Source of the DNA: Mucisphaera sp965279675
GTDB taxonomy: Bacteria > Planctomycetota > Phycisphaerae > Phycisphaerales > Phycisphaeraceae
Assembly: GCF_965279675.1 (NCBI RefSeq)
Contig: NZ_CBDIIJ010000002.1
Span: 992,001 to 1,056,000 of the forward strand
Reading direction: 5' to 3'
DNA: 64,000 bases
Each line of letters opens with the position of its first letter. Positions within the stretch are counted from its first letter, which is position 1. Positions 17,378-26,650 of this stretch are shown here, piece by piece. The notes under the pieces were generated by a model, which did no database searches, had not been told where the DNA came from, and was given only the letters and a program-made list of their open reading frames with translations. Both the position numbers and the translations under genes were made by a program.

Positions 17378-19129
17378 ATGCCGATGCTCGAAGTCACCAA
17401 CGAAGACGGTGCCGTCCATCGATTCGAGCTAGGCAAAGAACCCATCACCATCGGACGCCACAGCGACAACCAGGTCAAGGTCGATGACCACCGACTCAGC
17501 CGATTCCACTGCGAAGTCAAACCCGTCGAGAACGGCTACCAGGTCAAAGACCTCGGCTCCCGAAATGGCACACGCATCAACAACCAGATGATCAGCAAGG
17601 TCACGCTCAAACCTGGACAGACCTTCACCGCCGGCCGAACCCGATTCCGCGTCATCCCCTCTCCCCTCACCCAGGACAACCACCAGACCAAACCACAAAA
17701 ACCCGCCAGGTTCCCCGGCGGCCTCGGTAACAAAGCCGCCGGACTCAGCCCGCAAGCCGTCGCGCTCGGCGAAGAACACCTCGAAAACGCCTCCGCACCC
17801 GCCATGGCCGCCGCACCGGTCGCAACCCGAAGAGCATCAGGCACCCTCGGCTCCATTCAGGCGCTGACCAAGATCGGCAAGCCCCTCACCTACCCGGAAA
17901 GCCGCATCTCCCTCGTCAACGCCCGCGGACAAACCGTCCACGCCGCCGACCTCAGCGAAAAGGATGAAAACGCCGGAACCGCCCTCCACCTGCTCCGCCT
18001 GCTCATCTACGGCTGCGCACGAACCGGTGCCTCAGACATCCACGTCGAACCCAAAGCCGGTTCGGCCCTCGTCCGGCTCCGTATCGACGGCACCATGATC
18101 AACATCACCCACCTCGACGATCAGGCCACCATGCAGATGATCAGCCTCGTCAAGGTGCTCTGCGACATCGATATCTCCAAACGCTCGGTCATGCAGGAAG
18201 GCCACCTCGCCGCCGAACTCCCCGACCGACGCATCGACTTCCGCATCAGCTTCACACCCTCACGCTTCGGCCAGAAACTTGTCGCCCGCGTCCTCGATCC
18301 CCACCGATGCCCATCCGGCCTCGATGACGTCTTCCTCCCCGATCAGGAACACAACGCCATCCGCAGGGCCATCGCCCGCGAATCCGGCATGCTCATCATC
18401 TGCGGACCCACCGGCTCCGGAAAAACCACCACCCTCTACGCAGCCCTCCGAGAACTCGACGCCAACGTCCGCAACATCGTCACCATTGAAGACCCCGTCG
18501 AATACGAGCTCCCCGGCCTCACCCAGATCCCCGTCAACGTCGAGAAAGACCACACCTTCTCCAAACTCCTACGCTCCACGCTCCGCCAGGACCCCGACGT
18601 CATGGTCGTCGGCGAGGTCCGCGACGCCGACACCGCCGTCACCGCCATGCAGGCCGGCAACACCGGACATCTCGTCCTCTCCACCATCCACTCGCAAGGG
18701 TCCATCAGCACCATCATCCGACTGCTCGACCTCGGCGTCGAACCCTATATGGTCGCCTCAACCCTCACGCTCGTCCTCGCCCAGCGACTCGTGCGCACCC
18801 TCTGCCCGCGCTGCCGCCGCGAGGTCGCCATGTCCGACCAGGACCGCCTACGACTCGGCCAACACGCCGCCAACGCCCACCGACGCTGGGAAGCCGTCGG
18901 CTGCAAAGCCTGCTACGGCACCGGCTACCAGGGACGCCGAGCGATCTTCGAACTCATGCCCCTCACCGACGTCGTCAAAGACGCCATCCTCGGCCGTGTC
19001 AGCATGACAGGCCTCAAGGAAGCCGCCCTCGCCGGCGGCCTCCGACCCATGACCGAAAACGGCGCCGAACTCGTCGTCGCCGGCATCACCTCCCTCGAAG
19101 AAGTCGACCGCGTCACCGGCGAAGGCTGA
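17378..19129 (+). CDS. FHA domain fused to a GspE/PilB-type secretion ATPase
   Basis: A 583-residue protein. Residues 1-95 form an FHA domain (phosphothreonine recognition): ITIGRHSDNQV, LSRFHCEV and LGSRNGTRINN. After a linker comes a GspE/PilB ATPase: SDIHVEPKAGSALVRLRIDG, Walker A GPTGSGKTTT near residue 345, the Asp box IEDPVEY, Walker B VMVVGEVRDADTA, the His box GHLVLSTIHS and a zinc-binding tetracysteine (CPRC ... CKAC). These drive pilus or type II secretion assembly. No pilin, GspF or secretin gene is adjacent. FHA at the N-terminus replaces the usual GspE N-domain. A -10-like TATAAA lies at 17331. Confidence 0.88.
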   Translation: MPMLEVTNEDGAVHRFELGKEPITIGRHSDNQVKVDDHRLSRFHCEVKPVENGYQVKDLGSRNGTRINNQMISKVTLKPGQTFTAGRTRFRVIPSPLTQDNHQTKPQKPARFPGGLGNKAAGLSPQAVALGEEHLENASAPAMAAAPVATRRASGTLGSIQALTKIGKPLTYPESRISLVNARGQTVHAADLSEKDENAGTALHLLRLLIYGCARTGASDIHVEPKAGSALVRLRIDGTMINITHLDDQATMQMISLVKVLCDIDISKRSVMQEGHLAAELPDRRIDFRISFTPSRFGQKLVARVLDPHRCPSGLDDVFLPDQEHNAIRRAIARESGMLIICGPTGSGKTTTLYAALRELDANVRNIVTIEDPVEYELPGLTQIPVNVEKDHTFSKLLRSTLRQDPDVMVVGEVRDADTAVTAMQAGNTGHLVLSTIHSQGSISTIIRLLDLGVEPYMVASTLTLVLAQRLVRTLCPRCRREVAMSDQDRLRLGQHAANAHRRWEAVGCKACYGTGYQGRRAIFELMPLTDVVKDAILGRVSMTGLKEAALAGGLRPMTENGAELVVAGITSLEEVDRVTGEG

Positions 19130-19157
19130 TCCGCACCAACCAGCCCCAGCCACCCGC

Positions 19158-19163
19158 TACTAT
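19158..19163 (+). promoter_or_regulatory. leaderless -10 box for ruvB
   Basis: TACTAT, 6 bases before the ruvB ATG at 19170; no Shine-Dalgarno is present. Confidence 0.5.
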
Positions 19164-19169
19164 GACAAC

Positions 19170-20219
19170 ATGGTTACCGAGCGCATCGTTGCCGCCCAGT
19201 CCGAAGGCCCCGTCGAAGAAGCCGTCACCCTGTCGCTTCGACCCCAGAAACTCAGCGACTACGTCGGCCAGCCCAAACTCATCGAAAAGCTCACCATCGC
19301 ACTCGACGCCGCCCGCCAACGCGGCCCCGAAGCCGGAGCCATGGACCACGTCCTCCTCCACGGCCCCCCAGGACTCGGCAAAACCACCCTCGCCAACATC
19401 ATCGCCCTCGAAATGGGGGCCAACCTCGTCACCACCTCCGGCCCGGCCCTCACCCGACCCACCGACCTCGTCGGCACCCTCACCCGCCTGGGCGAAGGCG
19501 ACGTCCTCTTCATCGATGAAATCCACCGCCTCCCACCCATCGTTGAGGAGTACATCTACCCCGCGATGGAAGACTACAAAATCGACTTCACCCTCGATCA
19601 GGGCATGCACGCCAAAGCCATCACACTCCCCATCAAACCCTTCACCCTCATCGGCGCCACCACCCGCGCCGGCCTGCTCTCAGGCCCTATGCGCTCACGC
19701 TTCGGCATCGTCCACAGCCTCGAGTTCTACAACAACAACGACCTCCACAAGATCCTCACCCGCAGCGCCGAACTCCTGGAGATGCGCACCGACACCGACG
19801 AGCGGGCCGACGCCGGCCTCCGCACCATCGCCGAACGCTCCCGCGGCACACCCCGCATCGCCAACCGACTGCTCCGCCGCGTCCGCGACTACGCCCAGGT
19901 CCGCGCCCAGGGACGACTCACACCCGACGCCGTCGACAAGGCCCTACGCCTCGAATCCGTCGATGAACTCGGCCTCGACGAGCTCGACCGCAAATACCTC
20001 AAGGTCATCGGCACCATCTACGAAGGCGGGCCCGTCGGCCTCGAAGCCATCGCCGCCACCCTCTCCGAAGACGCAGCCACCCTCGAAGAACTCGTCGAGC
20101 CCTACCTCCTCCAGATCGGCTTCCTCGCCCGCACCCGACGCGGCCGAACCCTCACCCAGCGAGCCGCCTCCCACATCGGCGTCGAACTCCCCCTCAAAGA
20201 CGATGCGCTGTTCGATTAA
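19170..20219 (+). CDS. ruvB: Holliday junction DNA helicase RuvB
   Basis: A 349-residue AAA+ motor of the RuvAB branch-migration complex. It shows SLRPQKLSDYVGQPKL, Walker A HGPPGLGKTTLA, SGPALTRPTDL, Walker B LFIDEIHRLPP, GATTRAGLLSGPMRSRFG (sensor 1 and arginine finger) and RGTPRIANRLLRRVRD (sensor 2). The C-terminal winged helix ends in GFLARTRRGRTLT. Length matches the family. ruvA and ruvC are not in the window. Confidence 0.97.
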   Translation: MVTERIVAAQSEGPVEEAVTLSLRPQKLSDYVGQPKLIEKLTIALDAARQRGPEAGAMDHVLLHGPPGLGKTTLANIIALEMGANLVTTSGPALTRPTDLVGTLTRLGEGDVLFIDEIHRLPPIVEEYIYPAMEDYKIDFTLDQGMHAKAITLPIKPFTLIGATTRAGLLSGPMRSRFGIVHSLEFYNNNDLHKILTRSAELLEMRTDTDERADAGLRTIAERSRGTPRIANRLLRRVRDYAQVRAQGRLTPDAVDKALRLESVDELGLDELDRKYLKVIGTIYEGGPVGLEAIAATLSEDAATLEELVEPYLLQIGFLARTRRGRTLTQRAASHIGVELPLKDDALFD

Positions 20220-20234
20220 CGCCAGACGCCAGGC

Positions 20235-21311
20235 TCAGCCCGTCGCACCCACCCACTGAATCACCAGATAAGCCACATACATCAGCACCAGCGGCCAACC
20301 CATCCAACGGCTGAAGTGCCCCTTCTTCGCCGCCATCGCCACATAAACCCGAAACAGCACCAGCATCGCCAGCATCGTCGGCAGGTGCAGATGCAAAAAC
20401 ACCGCCGGCCAGTTCGAGTCCGTCTCGACCAAAGGCAGCGGGGCCGCCAACGCCGCAAAACCGATTACGAAAAACACGTTCAGAATATCCGCCCCAATCA
20501 CATTCCCCACCAGCAACTCCGGATGCCCCTTCCGAATCGCCATCAGCCCCACCACCAGCTCAGGCGTCGATGTCCCCATCGCCACCAGTGTCCCCGCAAT
20601 CACCACCTCCGGCACACCCCACTGCACCGCCAGCACGCTCGCCGACTGCACCAGCACCTCCCCACCAAAAATCACCATCAGCAACCCCACCAGCCCGAAA
20701 CCCACCATCCAGAGCCCGCTATGCGCCTCAACCTCGTGCCCGTGATGCTCATCCGTAATCACCGCATCCCCCTGCTGACGCGCCCAGATCACCGACACCC
20801 ACAGATACACCGCCAGCAGCAAGGCCATCAACGCCCCAAAGACCCGCCCGAACGTCGCCGCGTCGCCATCCAGAAACCACAGCGCATAACAGATTGTCGC
20901 CAGCAACACCCCCGAACCAAACTGCACCCAGCCCTGCCGCGTCAACAAAAACTTATCCGCAGGCAGCGTCCCCGCCGCCAGACAACCCACCCCGAAAATA
21001 AACCCCGTATCCGCGATGATCGAGCCCACCCCGTTGCCCAGCGCCAGCCCCGCATTCCCCGACCACGCAGCCAACACCGACACCGCCATCTCCGGACTCG
21101 TCGTGCCCAGCGACACAATCGTCGCACCCACCACAATCCGCGGCAGACCCAGCTTGTAAGCCGCCGCCGCCGCCGCTTCCACCATCCAGTCCGCACCCCG
21201 AACCAGCACCGCCAGCGCGACGAACACCAGCACCAGCAGCAGCCACTGCGGCTGGTCAACAAACCAGGCATTCGGCAGCAAGGCACCCAGGATCAGAGGA
21301 AAGCAGGTCAT
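20235..21311 (-). CDS. calcium/sodium antiporter (CaCA family)
   Basis: A 358-residue integral membrane protein with about ten hydrophobic helices and the two alpha-repeats of cation/Ca2+ exchangers. Alpha-1 is ATIVSLGTTSPEMAVSVLAA and alpha-2 is GTLVAMGTSTPELVVGLMA, each with the essential acidic residue in a G-T-(T/S)-x-P-E core. YrbG-type bacterial members have the same size. It would exchange Na+ or H+ for Ca2+ across the inner membrane. The ion preference is inferred from family only. Confidence 0.9.
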   Translation of the reverse strand: MTCFPLILGALLPNAWFVDQPQWLLLVLVFVALAVLVRGADWMVEAAAAAAYKLGLPRIVVGATIVSLGTTSPEMAVSVLAAWSGNAGLALGNGVGSIIADTGFIFGVGCLAAGTLPADKFLLTRQGWVQFGSGVLLATICYALWFLDGDAATFGRVFGALMALLLAVYLWVSVIWARQQGDAVITDEHHGHEVEAHSGLWMVGFGLVGLLMVIFGGEVLVQSASVLAVQWGVPEVVIAGTLVAMGTSTPELVVGLMAIRKGHPELLVGNVIGADILNVFFVIGFAALAAPLPLVETDSNWPAVFLHLHLPTMLAMLVLFRVYVAMAAKKGHFSRWMGWPLVLMYVAYLVIQWVGATG

Positions 21312-21320
21312 AGAACATCG

Positions 21321-21326
21321 AGTCTA
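21321..21326 (-). promoter_or_regulatory. possible leaderless -10 box for the CaCA antiporter gene
   Basis: TAGACT on the minus strand, 9 bases before the ATG. The spacing is slightly longer than in the other cases. Confidence 0.35.
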
Positions 21327-21350
21327 GCAGAGCCTGACCGCCAACAACGC

Positions 21351-22010
21351 TCAACGCGCAACCAAGGCTCCCACATAAGGCACCAGCGAATCCATCGACG
21401 CCTCACTCAAACCATCAAACGTCGCACGCACCACATTCTCCCGGTCCACGACCAGGAATCGTGACGAATGCGTGATCGGCATCAGATCGTTCCCCGGATC
21501 CTCATCCAGCGCCAATCGGAAACCCTCCTGCACCAGCCGCCAGATCTTCTCCCGATCCCCACTCAAAAACGTCCACCGCTCCGGATCAGCCCCGTACTGC
21601 TCCGCGAAAGCCTTCAACACCGCAGGCGTGTCGTGCTCCGGGTCCACCGTGATGCTCACCAGCCGCACCTCATCCAGACCCACCTCCTCCAGCCGCTGCT
21701 GCAGCAGGCTCATCCGCTGCGTCATCACCGGACACACCAGTTGACAACGCGTGAAGATGAAATCCACCACCCACACCCGACCATCCAGATCGCTGCTCGC
21801 AAACGCCCGACCCTCGGTGTCCATCAGCGTGAAAGCCGGCGCCCGAAAATCCAGTGCCTGACCATGAGCCGGATCTGGCACCGGCAGATCACTCTCCGCT
21901 GCCGCGCCCCCACGCGCCGGCATCAAACCGATCACCACCATCCCCCCAGCGAGCGTAATCATCAGAAAACCCATCGCTAGAAAAACACGCCGACGCATCA
22001 CCGGACTCAT
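21351..22010 (-). CDS. SCO1/SenC family copper chaperone
   Basis: A 219-residue membrane-anchored thioredoxin-fold protein that helps assemble the CuA centre of cytochrome oxidase. A single N-terminal membrane segment (VFLAMGFLMITLAGGMVVIG) leads to the SCO domain. The domain has the copper-binding CQLVC (CxxxC), the partner His in MPITHSSRFLVVD and DFIFTRC. Its ATG overlaps the stop of the upstream ABC-2 permease gene by four bases, so the pair is one operon. A link to the respiratory genes at the left edge is plausible. Confidence 0.9.
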   Translation of the reverse strand: MSPVMRRRVFLAMGFLMITLAGGMVVIGLMPARGGAAAESDLPVPDPAHGQALDFRAPAFTLMDTEGRAFASSDLDGRVWVVDFIFTRCQLVCPVMTQRMSLLQQRLEEVGLDEVRLVSITVDPEHDTPAVLKAFAEQYGADPERWTFLSGDREKIWRLVQEGFRLALDEDPGNDLMPITHSSRFLVVDRENVVRATFDGLSEASMDSLVPYVGALVAR

Positions 22011-22879
22011 CGCGGGGCCCTCACCGCCCGTGTCGCCATCACCACCGCCGCCAGCACGCCCACGAGCAGCAGCACACCAGCGACACCCACCGGAACCACG
22101 GCCGACGGAGGAGCACCCTCAAACATCGCCCAACTCAACACCGCATGCCCATACGTCAGCGGGTTCAGATAACCAACCACACGCAGCCACATCGGCGCCA
22201 ACTCAAGCGGGAACACCGCCCCACTCAAAAACCACATCGGCATCATCAACAGATTCATCAGGGCATGAAAACCCGCCGTTGAATCCATCGGCCAGGCCAG
22301 CATCAACCCCAAACCCGCCAGCCCCACCGATACCACCACCACCGCCACCAACGCCATCAGCCACCAACCGAGCCCGATCGCCCCGCCCACAAAAGGCCAG
22401 GCCAATAAAAACAGCCCGCCCTGCAGCGAAGCAATCACCGCCGCCCCCAGCATCTTGCCCAACGCCACCGCCGAACTCGGAGCCGGCGACACCAACACCC
22501 CCTGCAAAAAACCCTCCCGCCGATCCTCGATCACCGTGATCGTCGAGAACACCGCCGTAAACAACACGATCATCAACACCGTGCCCGGAAAAAAATAAGC
22601 CAGATAACCCACGCCAGCTTCCGCTGCAGCGCCATCCGACAGCGCCGACTCAGCCCCGACCCCAAGCGTCACCGCCTGGTTCAAACCCGACCCCAGCAGC
22701 AACCAAAACAACACCGGCGTCGCCAACGCCCCAATGATCCGTGTTCGCTGACGCGAAAAACGCACCAGCTCGCGAACAGCGATCGCCAGGCAGGCCCGCA
22801 CCCACAGCCGCACCCCACCGCCAGCCCGCTCGCCAGCAGCATCCGTCAACATCGGTTTCATCGCCTGAGTCGTGCTCAC
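22007..22879 (-). CDS. ABC-2 type transporter permease
   Basis: A 290-residue permease with six hydrophobic helices typical of ABC-2 exporters (RELVRFSRQRTRIIGALATP, then YFFPGTVLMIVLFTAVFS, a cytoplasmic EDRREGFLQGVLVSP loop and LPMWFLSGAVFPLE-like outer segment). No ATPase gene is next to it, so it must use one encoded elsewhere. Downstream it overlaps the SCO1 gene. The GTG at 22879 is chosen because a TAGGAT box lies 6 bases upstream; internal ATGs at codons 7 and 10 are alternatives. Confidence 0.82.
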   Translation of the reverse strand: MSTTQAMKPMLTDAAGERAGGGVRLWVRACLAIAVRELVRFSRQRTRIIGALATPVLFWLLLGSGLNQAVTLGVGAESALSDGAAAEAGVGYLAYFFPGTVLMIVLFTAVFSTITVIEDRREGFLQGVLVSPAPSSAVALGKMLGAAVIASLQGGLFLLAWPFVGGAIGLGWWLMALVAVVVVSVGLAGLGLMLAWPMDSTAGFHALMNLLMMPMWFLSGAVFPLELAPMWLRVVGYLNPLTYGHAVLSWAMFEGAPPSAVVPVGVAGVLLLVGVLAAVVMATRAVRAPR

Positions 22880-22885
22880 GTCCGT

Positions 22886-22891
22886 ATCCTA
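22886..22891 (-). promoter_or_regulatory. leaderless -10 box for the ABC permease-SCO1 operon
   Basis: TAGGAT on the minus strand, 6 bases before the GTG at 22879. Confidence 0.45.
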
Positions 22892-22993
22892 GCGATCCAA
22901 ACAACGGTTGAGCGCCGCCTCACCCAATCGCCGATCGCTACAATCGCCCTACTGACACCAACCACCACGCTCCCAACCGAAGGAAGCCGTCCC

Positions 22994-23620
22994 ATGAGTC
23001 TCATCCCGATGGTCATCGAAAAGACCGGCCGAGGCGAACGCGCCTATGACATCTACTCCCGACTCCTCAAGGACCGCATCGTCTTCCTTCCCGGACCCGT
23101 CACCGACGAATCCGCCAACCTGATCATCGCTCAGCTGCTCTTCCTCTCCAACGAAGACGCCAAGTCCGACATCCACTTCTACATCAACTCACCCGGTGGC
23201 TCCGTCTCCGCAGGCCTCGGCGTCTACGACACCATGCAGTTTATCCGGCCCAACGTCGCCACCTACTGCATCGGCGTCGCCGCCTCCATGGGCGCCGTCC
23301 TTATGATGGCCGGCACCGCCGGCAAACGGCACATGCTCCCCAATGGCCGCGTCCTCCTCCACCAGCCCCTCATGGGCGGCGTCATGCAGGGACAAGCCAC
23401 CGACCTCTCCATCCAGGCCAAGGAGATGCTAAAAACCCGTAAACGCCTCTACGACATCATGGCCCACCACACCGGCAAACCAAATGAGGAAATCGCCCGC
23501 GACTGCGAACGCGATTACTGGCTCGACGCCGAAGAGTCCGTCAAGTACGGCGTCGCCGATGCCATCCTCAAGCACCTCCCCGAAAACGTCGCCGGCAACG
23601 GACAGAACAACGACGAGTAA
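22994..23620 (+). CDS. clpP: ATP-dependent Clp protease proteolytic subunit
   Basis: A 208-residue serine peptidase that forms the ClpP tetradecamer and degrades proteins fed by ClpX or ClpA. The catalytic Ser is in GVAASMGAV (near residue 98) and the His in LLHQPL. ERDYWLDAEESVKYGVADAIL matches the C-terminal fold. FLPGPVTDESANLIIAQLLF and INSPGGSVSAGL are conserved ClpP strands. AAGGAAG upstream provides a Shine-Dalgarno. clpX does not follow; a small lipoprotein gene starts 31 bases downstream. Confidence 0.95.
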   Translation: MSLIPMVIEKTGRGERAYDIYSRLLKDRIVFLPGPVTDESANLIIAQLLFLSNEDAKSDIHFYINSPGGSVSAGLGVYDTMQFIRPNVATYCIGVAASMGAVLMMAGTAGKRHMLPNGRVLLHQPLMGGVMQGQATDLSIQAKEMLKTRKRLYDIMAHHTGKPNEEIARDCERDYWLDAEESVKYGVADAILKHLPENVAGNGQNNDE

Positions 23621-23651
23621 CACCGCCGCTGCCAACACCCGGAGGCCAACC

Positions 23652-24239
23652 TTGCTGCCAGCCCGAACCACCGCACTCCTCCTCACGGCCGTGCTACTAG
23701 GCACCGGCTGCGCTGGCAGCCAGGAGAACAATAACCTCCGCCGAGAACGCGCCGAAAACCAGGACACCATCGCCCGACTCACCGAACAACTCCGCCAGAC
23801 CGAGGCCGAAGCCGCCGCCCTCCGCCAGCAACTCGGCCGCACCTCCGCCGTCGACAACGCCACCACCCCCGTCCTCACCGAGATCACCCTCGGCAGACTC
23901 TCCGGCCCCATCGATACCAACGCCGACGGCAACCCAGACACCCTCCGCCTCTACGCCTCACCCCGCGACGACCGCGGACGCTTCCGCGCCATCTCCGGCA
24001 AAGCCTCCCTCACCGTCACCGCCGCCACGCCAGGCGACAACCCACGCTTCCTCGCCAGCCGCGACTACAACCCCAACGAATTCGACGCCGCCTACCGCTC
24101 CGGCTTCACCGGACACCACTACACCTTCGAACTCCCCCTCGATCCGGCTCAGGCCACCCACGCCACCGCCACCCTCACCGTGACCGACGCCGAATCCGGC
24201 ATCGAACTCACCACCCAGAAAAACTTCGAGCTCAAGTAA
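23652..24239 (+). CDS. hypothetical lipoprotein with coiled coil
   Basis: A 195-residue predicted lipoprotein. A TTG start at 23652 follows a GGAGG Shine-Dalgarno by 6 bases and opens a signal peptide ending in lipobox LLGTGC. A short coiled coil follows (RERAENQDTIARLTEQLR, about residues 30-65, heptad-like). The C-terminal domain is beta-rich and includes DTNADGNPDTLRLY, which looks like a calcium-binding-type loop. Function unknown. It ends convergently with murJ, overlapping by 8 bases. Confidence 0.7.
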   Translation: MLPARTTALLLTAVLLGTGCAGSQENNNLRRERAENQDTIARLTEQLRQTEAEAAALRQQLGRTSAVDNATTPVLTEITLGRLSGPIDTNADGNPDTLRLYASPRDDRGRFRAISGKASLTVTAATPGDNPRFLASRDYNPNEFDAAYRSGFTGHHYTFELPLDPAQATHATATLTVTDAESGIELTTQKNFELK

Positions 24240-25803
24240 CCCGCCGCAACAAGCCCAACAACCCCAGCGGCCAGGCCACCAACCCATAAACCCCCATCCC
24301 CACCACCACCGCCACCACCACGCGGACAGCGTCTCCCTGCGCGACCAGCTGCCGATCAACCAGCCAGACACATAACCCCATCACCACCGTAGCCAGCACC
24401 GTCAAGCCAGCCTCCCGCAGCAACCCCGCATCCAAGCGCTCCCGCAGAACCCACATCAAACCCCAAACCTGCACCATCGCCGCTATCGCCGTCGACCAAG
24501 CCAACCCCTCCGCCCCCAGCGGCCACACCAGCGTCAGATTCAACACCAGATTCAAAGGCACCGTCCACGCCATCACCCGAAGCGGCGCACTCGGCCGATC
24601 CAGCGCGTAACACCCACGCGTCAGCACATGCGTCATCGAATACGCCCACACCGCACTCCCATAAGCCAGCAACAACGCCGCCACCCGCTCCGTCGCCTGC
24701 TCACCAAACGCCCCACGCTCGTAGATCAACCCCACCAACGGCTCACAAACCAGCATCAAGCCCACACTCGCCGGCAACGTCAGCGTCAACGACAACCCCA
24801 ACCCCTGCCGAAGCGCCGCTGCAAACCGAAGCCGATCACCAGCCACCTTCGCCAGCAACGGAAACGCCGCCGTCGCCACCGCGATCCCAAACACACCCAG
24901 CGGGAACTGATACAGCCGCTGCGACCACTGCAACGCAGCCACCGACCCCGATTCAATCGGATACCCCGGCTCGCCCGGCAGCCACGAGATCACCGCCGCC
25001 TCCGCCGAGCCAGGCGACAACACAAACGCAATCAGATGATCCATCAGCGCATTCACCTGAAACACACCCAATCCCACCGCCATCGGCAGCATCCGCACCG
25101 CCATCGCCTTCACCTCACCCAGATCCTCAGCCCCACCCCGCTCCAGCAGCCCGCGCCTTGATACAGACAAACCCACCCAAGCCAGCTGCAACACCCCAGC
25201 CCCCAACACACCCAGCGACAACGCAAACGCCACCTCCGACGGCTCACCCGAACCACCCGCCAACACCGCCGCCGTAATCAACCCCGCGTTCAGCACCATC
25301 GGCACCGCCGCCGCCGGCGCAAACACCCCATGCACCTGCAGCAACCCCCCCAGCAGCGCTACCAGACAAACCAGCGGCATGTAAGGCAGCATCCAACCCG
25401 CCAGCCAAAGCGTCGCCTGCGCCCGCTCACTCCCCACAAACACCACCGACAACCCCCACAACACCAACCACCCCACCAACACCAACACCGCCGTCACCCC
25501 CGCCGTCCACATCAGCACCGCCCCCGCAAACCGCTTCGCCTCGCCCGCCCGCTCACGAACCCGAGAGTAAGCCGGGATAAATGCCGAACTCAACGCCCCC
25601 TCACCAAACAGCCGCCGAAACAGATTCGGTACCAGAAACGCCAGAAAGAAAATATCCGCCCAAACCGACAACCCCAGCGTCGCCGCCAGCACCGCATCAC
25701 GAACCAAGCCCGTCAACCGAGACATCAGCGTCAACCCGCTCACCACCAGCGTCGCCCGTCCCACCCCCCCAGACCCTGCTGCCGTCGTCGACTCACCGCT
25801 CAT
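24232..25803 (-). CDS. murJ: lipid II flippase MurJ (MviN family)
   Basis: A 523-residue MOP-superfamily membrane protein with about 14 helices. The N-terminal signature VSGLTLMSRLTGLVRDAVLA, then FLAFLVPNLFRRLFGEGALS with its conserved charged residues, identifies MurJ/MviN. It flips lipid-linked glycan precursors outward. Because it sits at the end of an exopolysaccharide gene cluster with VanZ and glycosyltransferase genes, it could serve a polysaccharide precursor rather than lipid II. The ATG at 25803 overlaps the end of the vanZ-like gene, indicating translational coupling. Confidence 0.9.
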   Translation of the reverse strand: MSGESTTAAGSGGVGRATLVVSGLTLMSRLTGLVRDAVLAATLGLSVWADIFFLAFLVPNLFRRLFGEGALSSAFIPAYSRVRERAGEAKRFAGAVLMWTAGVTAVLVLVGWLVLWGLSVVFVGSERAQATLWLAGWMLPYMPLVCLVALLGGLLQVHGVFAPAAAVPMVLNAGLITAAVLAGGSGEPSEVAFALSLGVLGAGVLQLAWVGLSVSRRGLLERGGAEDLGEVKAMAVRMLPMAVGLGVFQVNALMDHLIAFVLSPGSAEAAVISWLPGEPGYPIESGSVAALQWSQRLYQFPLGVFGIAVATAAFPLLAKVAGDRLRFAAALRQGLGLSLTLTLPASVGLMLVCEPLVGLIYERGAFGEQATERVAALLLAYGSAVWAYSMTHVLTRGCYALDRPSAPLRVMAWTVPLNLVLNLTLVWPLGAEGLAWSTAIAAMVQVWGLMWVLRERLDAGLLREAGLTVLATVVMGLCVWLVDRQLVAQGDAVRVVVAVVVGMGVYGLVAWPLGLLGLLRRVT

Positions 25804-26650
25804 GCACACGCTCCCCGATCCCCACACGCCTCAACACCGGACGCGCCCCCGACAACAACACCCACAGCACCAACGCCGTCAACACACCCAGCTGATGCCA
25901 GTACACATCCGCCACCTCCACCCCGCGACCCGTCCCGCGCTGCGACCACTCAATCAGCGGCGCCGACCCCGACATCACCACCACCGTCACCAGCACACCC
26001 CAACGCGGCCGCCTCAAACCCGCAGGCATCGCCATCGCCAGCATCGCCGTCCACAACAGAGCCACATACAGATGCCCCGGCTTGTCAGCCCCATGACGCC
26101 CCAGCCCCACCCACGACGCCAGCCGAATCAGATACTCGTTCGCCTCAGGCCGCAGAAACAAAACCACCAACCCGGGCGTCAGCACCACCAGCACCCAACG
26201 CATCACCACCGCCAAAGCATCACGACACGCAATCGTATGCCGCGGCCTACTCACCAGATAAGCCCCCAGCACCCCGATCGCGTTGGCCACCGCGTCCTCA
26301 ACCCCCGTATACCGATTCACAAACTGCTGCGTGTACTCATCCACAACCGCATACACCAGCACCACCGCCGTCGTCGCCAGCGCCCCGCCATGCTCGCCCA
26401 GCCAACGCGTCAACAAATGACTCCTCAGCGCCAGCCACGCCAACACCCCAAACACCACCACGTGCACCAGCTTGTCTGTCTGCAGAACCGGCGACCCCTC
26501 AGGCAGCGTCAGACCAGGCCAATGCGTCGCCACAAACAACGACGGCCAGTAAACCGCCAGCAGCCAGCGCGCCCACCGATCCAGCGACCGCTCAAAAGGC
26601 GACCGCCCCACACGCAGCCCATGCGATGACCCCAGCGCACCCGGCCCCAT
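25793..26650 (-). CDS. VanZ-like family membrane protein with two VanZ-type halves
   Basis: A 285-residue membrane protein. The first half has QTDKLVHVVVFGVLAWLALR ... AVVDEYTQQFV ... VEDAVANAIGVLGAY, the VanZ pattern of K-x2-H then D-E-x-x-Q then D-x3-N. The second half repeats it as ADKPGHLYVALLWT ... APLIEWSQ ... VEVADVYWHQLGV, so the gene looks like an internal duplication. Start and preceding stop share a base (TGATG) with the upstream glycosyltransferase. VanZ proteins are common in EPS loci; the exact role is unknown. Confidence 0.75.
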   Translation of the reverse strand: MGPGALGSSHGLRVGRSPFERSLDRWARWLLAVYWPSLFVATHWPGLTLPEGSPVLQTDKLVHVVVFGVLAWLALRSHLLTRWLGEHGGALATTAVVLVYAVVDEYTQQFVNRYTGVEDAVANAIGVLGAYLVSRPRHTIACRDALAVVMRWVLVVLTPGLVVLFLRPEANEYLIRLASWVGLGRHGADKPGHLYVALLWTAMLAMAMPAGLRRPRWGVLVTVVVMSGSAPLIEWSQRGTGRGVEVADVYWHQLGVLTALVLWVLLSGARPVLRRVGIGERVHER

